Below, piece after piece: positions 40,231 through 43,011 of a DNA stretch of 43,011 bases. The notes under the pieces are model-generated. The model was not told where the DNA came from, ran no database searches, and was given only the letters and a program-made list of their open reading frames with translations. The number at the start of each line of letters is the position of its first letter. The first letter of the stretch is position 1. A program made the position numbers and the translations under genes. Origin of the DNA: a virus; the IMG/VR virus record IMGVR_UViG_3300030333_008294, positions 1-43,011 of that record; one strand, 5' to 3'.

Positions 40231-40240
40231 TATAAGTAGT
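40231..40240 (-). promoter_or_regulatory. Variant ACTACTTATA motif before 164-aa structural gene
   Basis: Coding-strand TTACTACTTATAAG, one base different from the ACTATTTATA form, 28 bases upstream of the ATG at 40203 and after the fibre terminator. Confidence 0.4.
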
Positions 40241-40270
40241 AGTAAAATAGCTATTTTTTCCGTTTTTTAT

Positions 40271-40301
40271 AAAAAAAGGCCCACCCCTTTCGAGGTGGGC
40301 C
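40271..40301 (-). terminator. Terminator after tail-fibre gene
   Basis: Stem GGCCCACC / GGTGGGCC with an 8-base loop (40278-40301), followed on the transcribed strand by seven T. It lies 45 bases past the fibre stop. Confidence 0.93.
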
Positions 40302-40345
40302 AAACTCACTTAAATACATAAGCGAGCCGGGAACATATTAACGCT

Positions 40346-42619
40346 CTACTGAAGACGTTTCTTAAGGTCAGCTAGCTCAGCTTGCTGTGCCTTCACGGCT
40401 TCAACTAGAACCGAAGTTAATTTGGCGTAATCTACACCGGCGCCGCCATTGCCGTCGTATACGACGACCTCTGGGACGACTGCTTCCAAGTCCTGAGCGA
40501 TAAATCCAATTGCCTCAGAGTTATCGTTCTTCCAGTTGTAAGCAACACCTTCCATCTTCATCACTTTATCAAGAGCGTTCTCAATCGGACGGATGTCTTT
40601 CTTGAGGCGCTTATCTGAGTACGTGACAAAAGCGTTTGCTTTAACGCGTCCTTGCGCTCCAGCAACGTTTGGCAAGTGCAAAGCGAACTGTGGATCTTCA
40701 TAGCCAATGGCCAAGTAAGAACCAGAAGTAAGACGCATCGAGCCAGTAACTGCCGTGCCCTTACCAGCAGAAGAGCCAGATATGACTAAGTAGTCCACGC
40801 TAACTTCAACTTTTGCATCCGGATCTGACGTATCATTACCGAAATACAAAGATTGGTCTTCAGCGATGGACGCACCGCCGTTGAAGGACATTTCTTTGCC
40901 AGCGGAAATGTACTCTTGACCGTTCGTGGTGACGAATTTCAAGTAGTCATTACCATTCTCTTCGATGGTCAAGGCCTCTGCCAAGTTATCCGTAAGGGTA
41001 ATCTTGTTTGTGGTCGTGTTACCGCCGAATTGAATCTGCAGACCAACAGAAGCGTCGTCGACGCTGATGGTGTCACAGTTAATGTCACCAACATTTGTGA
41101 TGTTACCATCACCAAGGCTGAGACTCGTACCAACGAGAGCAGCAAACGTACCAGCAGCAGCAGAAGAAGCACCAATGGTTACACCGTCAAGTGTACCACC
41201 GTTAATGTCGACTGTGGTAACAATACCCAAGTCGGCTACAGTGCGACCAGCGTTGGTCCAGTTAGCGGAAAAGCTATCGATGTCGAGTGTTCTAAACTCT
41301 GCAGTGCCACCTTCGACAGCTCCAGAACCAGAAATGTGACCAGCGGAAACTTCCAAGTCGCCGGTGACTGTCATGCCAGCGGTGACTGCAACAGAACCAG
41401 TAAGGCCAATGCTAGTGGTAGAGTTAACACCACCAGAGACCATCAATTGATTGGAAACAACCTTGAAGTGTGCATCTGGGTTTGACGAATCATTACCAAA
41501 AGCAAAGGTGGAGTCTTCGCCAAGGCTAGCACCTGCGGACATGGCCCACTCTTTACCAGCGGTCATGTACTCGCCACCGTTAGTTGTGACGAATTTGATA
41601 TAATCGTTGCCACCTTGCTCAATGGTTAAGGCTTCAGCCAGATTGTCTGCAAGACTAATCTTGTTTGTGGTCGTGTCGCCATTGAAGTTGATGTTTAGAC
41701 CAACTGCACCATCAGCAGTTTGAACAGTATCACAGTTCAACTGACCAACGTTGGTAATGTTTCCATCTGAAAAGTCGCCAGAAGTAGCTACCAAAGCGGC
41801 AAACGTACCTGCGCCAGCAGAAGAAGCACCAATGGTCACGCCGTCAATAGTACCGCCATTGAGATCCATCGTAGTGACGATTCCCATGTCAGCCACAGTG
41901 CGACCAGCGTTGGTCCAGTTGTCGGAAAAGCTATCGATGTCGAGTGTTCTAGCTGCCAAAGTACCAAAAGTACCAGCGCCAGAACCAGAAACCGTAGTTT
42001 TAGCAACAATGCTACCAGATGTAGCGAGGCTGCCGGCTGTTAAAGCGCCCACGAAGTGAGCAGACGATGAACCACTAACGATACCAGACTTCAGGTAGCT
42101 AAACGTACCGGATGCCGCGGCGCTGGCGCCAATTGTGGTGTTGTCAATTGTGCCGCCGTCGATGTCAATAGAAGATGCAGTTTCGCCATAGACGTAAGTT
42201 GCAACCTGTGACATGTTGGCTTTCTTTTCGGTGCCGCCATCGCTGAACAGAAGTTTGTCAGTGTCGGCTAGCGTAACGCCAGTACCGTCAGTGTATCCGT
42301 CGATATCAACGGCTAGCACTTGTGAGTCAACATACGCCTTAATACTCTGCTGTGTAGCCAGAGCAGAAGCGCTGTCCGAAGCCATGTTATCCTCGTCGAG
42401 AATAGCAGTAATTTCTTTACTTGCGTTCAAAGCCCAGTTGCCTGCGCCAGTAATTTGCAAGTTAGGTACCGATAAGTCAGTACCCATGTATATCTTTTCT
42501 TGAGCATCTGAACCAGAAAGATAAATCGATCCGGATGTTTCAGGTGCCTCGTTTGAAAGATGTTTTTGTAGATCTATATAACTACCGTATTGGGTAGTTG
42601 TTACAGGTGTAGTAGACAT
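40346..42619 (-). CDS. Tail fibre/appendage with S74 chaperone domain, 757 aa
   Basis: Long beta-structured fibre with low-complexity T, S, G and N content and a C-terminal intramolecular chaperone (S74, endosialidase type) from about residue 666. The catalytic YSDKRLKKDI has S668 and D669, where self-cleavage releases the chaperone after trimerisation. The domain continues through GFIAQDLEAVVPEVV, VDYAKLTSVLVEAVKAQQAE and a short coiled-coil end. The shaft contains a duplicated unit of about 175 aa (offset 219 aa), each beginning RTLDIDSFS.NWTNAGRTVAD. The protein probably binds the host receptor. It follows another S74 gene by 37 bases and ends at a strong terminator. Confidence 0.88.
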   Translation of the reverse strand: MSTTPVTTTQYGSYIDLQKHLSNEAPETSGSIYLSGSDAQEKIYMGTDLSVPNLQITGAGNWALNASKEITAILDEDNMASDSASALATQQSIKAYVDSQVLAVDIDGYTDGTGVTLADTDKLLFSDGGTEKKANMSQVATYVYGETASSIDIDGGTIDNTTIGASAAASGTFSYLKSGIVSGSSSAHFVGALTAGSLATSGSIVAKTTVSGSGAGTFGTLAARTLDIDSFSDNWTNAGRTVADMGIVTTMDLNGGTIDGVTIGASSAGAGTFAALVATSGDFSDGNITNVGQLNCDTVQTADGAVGLNINFNGDTTTNKISLADNLAEALTIEQGGNDYIKFVTTNGGEYMTAGKEWAMSAGASLGEDSTFAFGNDSSNPDAHFKVVSNQLMVSGGVNSTTSIGLTGSVAVTAGMTVTGDLEVSAGHISGSGAVEGGTAEFRTLDIDSFSANWTNAGRTVADLGIVTTVDINGGTLDGVTIGASSAAAGTFAALVGTSLSLGDGNITNVGDINCDTISVDDASVGLQIQFGGNTTTNKITLTDNLAEALTIEENGNDYLKFVTTNGQEYISAGKEMSFNGGASIAEDQSLYFGNDTSDPDAKVEVSVDYLVISGSSAGKGTAVTGSMRLTSGSYLAIGYEDPQFALHLPNVAGAQGRVKANAFVTYSDKRLKKDIRPIENALDKVMKMEGVAYNWKNDNSEAIGFIAQDLEAVVPEVVVYDGNGGAGVDYAKLTSVLVEAVKAQQAELADLKKRLQ
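40770..41296 (-). repeat. Fibre shaft duplication, unit 2
   Basis: Second copy of a shaft unit, from RTLDIDSFSANW to about YLVISG. Matching DNA blocks such as GCGACCAGCGTTGGTCCAG recur 657 bases (219 codons) apart. Edges are approximate. Confidence 0.8.
41427..41953 (-). repeat. Fibre shaft duplication, unit 1
   Basis: First copy, from RTLDIDSFSDNW to about QLMVSG. It shares NAGRTVAD, GASSA.AGTFAALV, DGNITNVG and DNLAEALTIE..GNDY with unit 2. The protein similarity is clear but not exact, so the duplication is not recent or has been diversified. Confidence 0.8.
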
Positions 42620-42656
42620 ATATTAAAAACCCTCCATAAACAATGTCAATTAAATT

Positions 42657-43011
42657 TTAATCTTTGATAAGTTTTTCAAGCTCATCAATCCTTTTTTGCT
42701 GAGCCTTTACGGCTTCAACAAGAATTGAGGTTAGCCGTGCGTAATTCATACCTTTAGCATTTTTCCCATCTGCTTCAAAATCAACAACTTCCGGAACAAG
42801 TTCCCCAACTTCTTCCGCAATGAATCCAATATCATCTTTTTGGGAATCGCGCCATTTGTATCTTACGCCGCGGAGCCCCTCAATAATCCCAATGGGATTA
42901 TCAATCGTTCGTATTTCCTCTTTAAAGCGGCGAGAACTATACGTTGACCAAGCATACGCTACAGCCTTCCCGTCGTTTCCTGTAGAGGAGTTTGGAAGCG
43001 TCAACCTGTGA
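42657..43011 (-). CDS. C-terminal part of a second S74-domain fibre
   Basis: The frame is open to the right edge, so this is the end of a longer protein; the TTG at 43004 is not a real start. Residues shown are almost entirely an S74 chaperone domain: AYAWSTYSSRRFKEEIRTID, GLRGVRYKW, DDIGFIAEEVGELVPEVVDF and MNYARLTSILVEAVKAQQKR. Where the downstream fibre has YSDKRLK, this one reads YSSRRFK, so the Asp after the catalytic Ser is replaced. Tandem S74 genes may give two different fibres or one multi-subunit appendage. Confidence 0.85.
   Translation of the reverse strand, partial: HRLTLPNSSTGNDGKAVAYAWSTYSSRRFKEEIRTIDNPIGIIEGLRGVRYKWRDSQKDDIGFIAEEVGELVPEVVDFEADGKNAKGMNYARLTSILVEAVKAQQKRIDELEKLIKD

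Noticed and set aside
40853-41485. 210-codon plus-strand ORF inside the tail fibre
   Set aside because: It is antisense to a repeated, low-complexity coding region with strong protein evidence on the minus strand, and has no recognisable product.
42645-42650. TTGACA before the 757-aa fibre gene as a promoter
   Set aside because: The only -10-like sequence at proper spacing overlaps the start codon and the ribosome site lies between the boxes, so it would not produce a useful transcript.
1-43011. CRISPR arrays, insertion sequences, integrase or attachment sites
   Set aside because: I saw no regularly spaced direct repeats, no transposase or integrase pattern, and no duplicated tRNA ends suggesting an att site.

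Overview
This window is a piece of a large tailed-phage genome of the T4-like contractile-tail type. Every gene I can support lies on the minus strand, so transcription runs from high to low coordinates. Genes are tightly packed, often overlapping by ATGA or a few bases, and most have AAGGAG-type ribosome binding sites. Relatives of T4 gp22 (scaffold), gp23 (capsid), gp13/14/15 (neck), gp18 (sheath), gp19 (tube), gp26 and gp53 identify the virion. The replication genes mix T4-type proteins (gp41-like helicase, UvsX, gp32) with a small family-A DNA polymerase instead of the T4 family-B enzyme. No integrase, repressor, portal or terminase is present; the last two probably lie beyond the right edge.

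Layout in transcription order (right to left). 43.0-40.3 kb: two tail-fibre genes ending in S74 chaperone domains, then a terminator. 40.2-34.2 kb: small structural protein, scaffold, major capsid protein (with terminator), and neck proteins 13, 14 and 15. 34.1-20.5 kb: sheath, tube, gp26-like protein plus a frameshifted chaperone ORF, tape measure, baseplate proteins, and one more probable structural protein. 20.5-15.3 kb: family-A polymerase, tubulin/FtsZ-like protein, gp32-like SSB, UvsX and a ParB-like protein. 15.3-6.3 kb: an accessory region with a DpnI-like nuclease, secreted basic protein, secreted alpha/beta hydrolase, FEN/RNaseH-type exonuclease, Hsp20, an interrupted tRNA, a thioesterase, lysine 2,3-aminomutase, two lipoproteins, an outer-membrane-type barrel, two ordinary tRNAs and several tiny membrane proteins. 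6.3-0 kb: replicative helicase, adenosylcobalamin-type ribonucleotide reductase, GroES-like co-chaperonin and unassigned genes running off the left edge.

Host: signal peptides, lipoboxes, an outer-membrane-style barrel with terminal Trp, and cysteine-rich secreted proteins point to a Gram-negative host. The lipoprotein, barrel, thioesterase and aminomutase look to me like proteins of Myxococcota/Bradymonadota-type Deltaproteobacteria, but that rests on memory of protein style, not on a search. The TTGACA/TATAAT-like promoters before accessory and replication genes would suit a host sigma-70 polymerase. A different motif, ACTATTTAT on the coding strand, recurs before structural genes and is a candidate late promoter.

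The most unusual items are a tRNA gene interrupted in its anticodon loop by about 116 nt, a stand-alone DpnI-type catalytic domain, a likely +1/-2 frameshift joining the gp26-like protein to a tail chaperone, and an envelope/metabolism cassette built around lysine 2,3-aminomutase.
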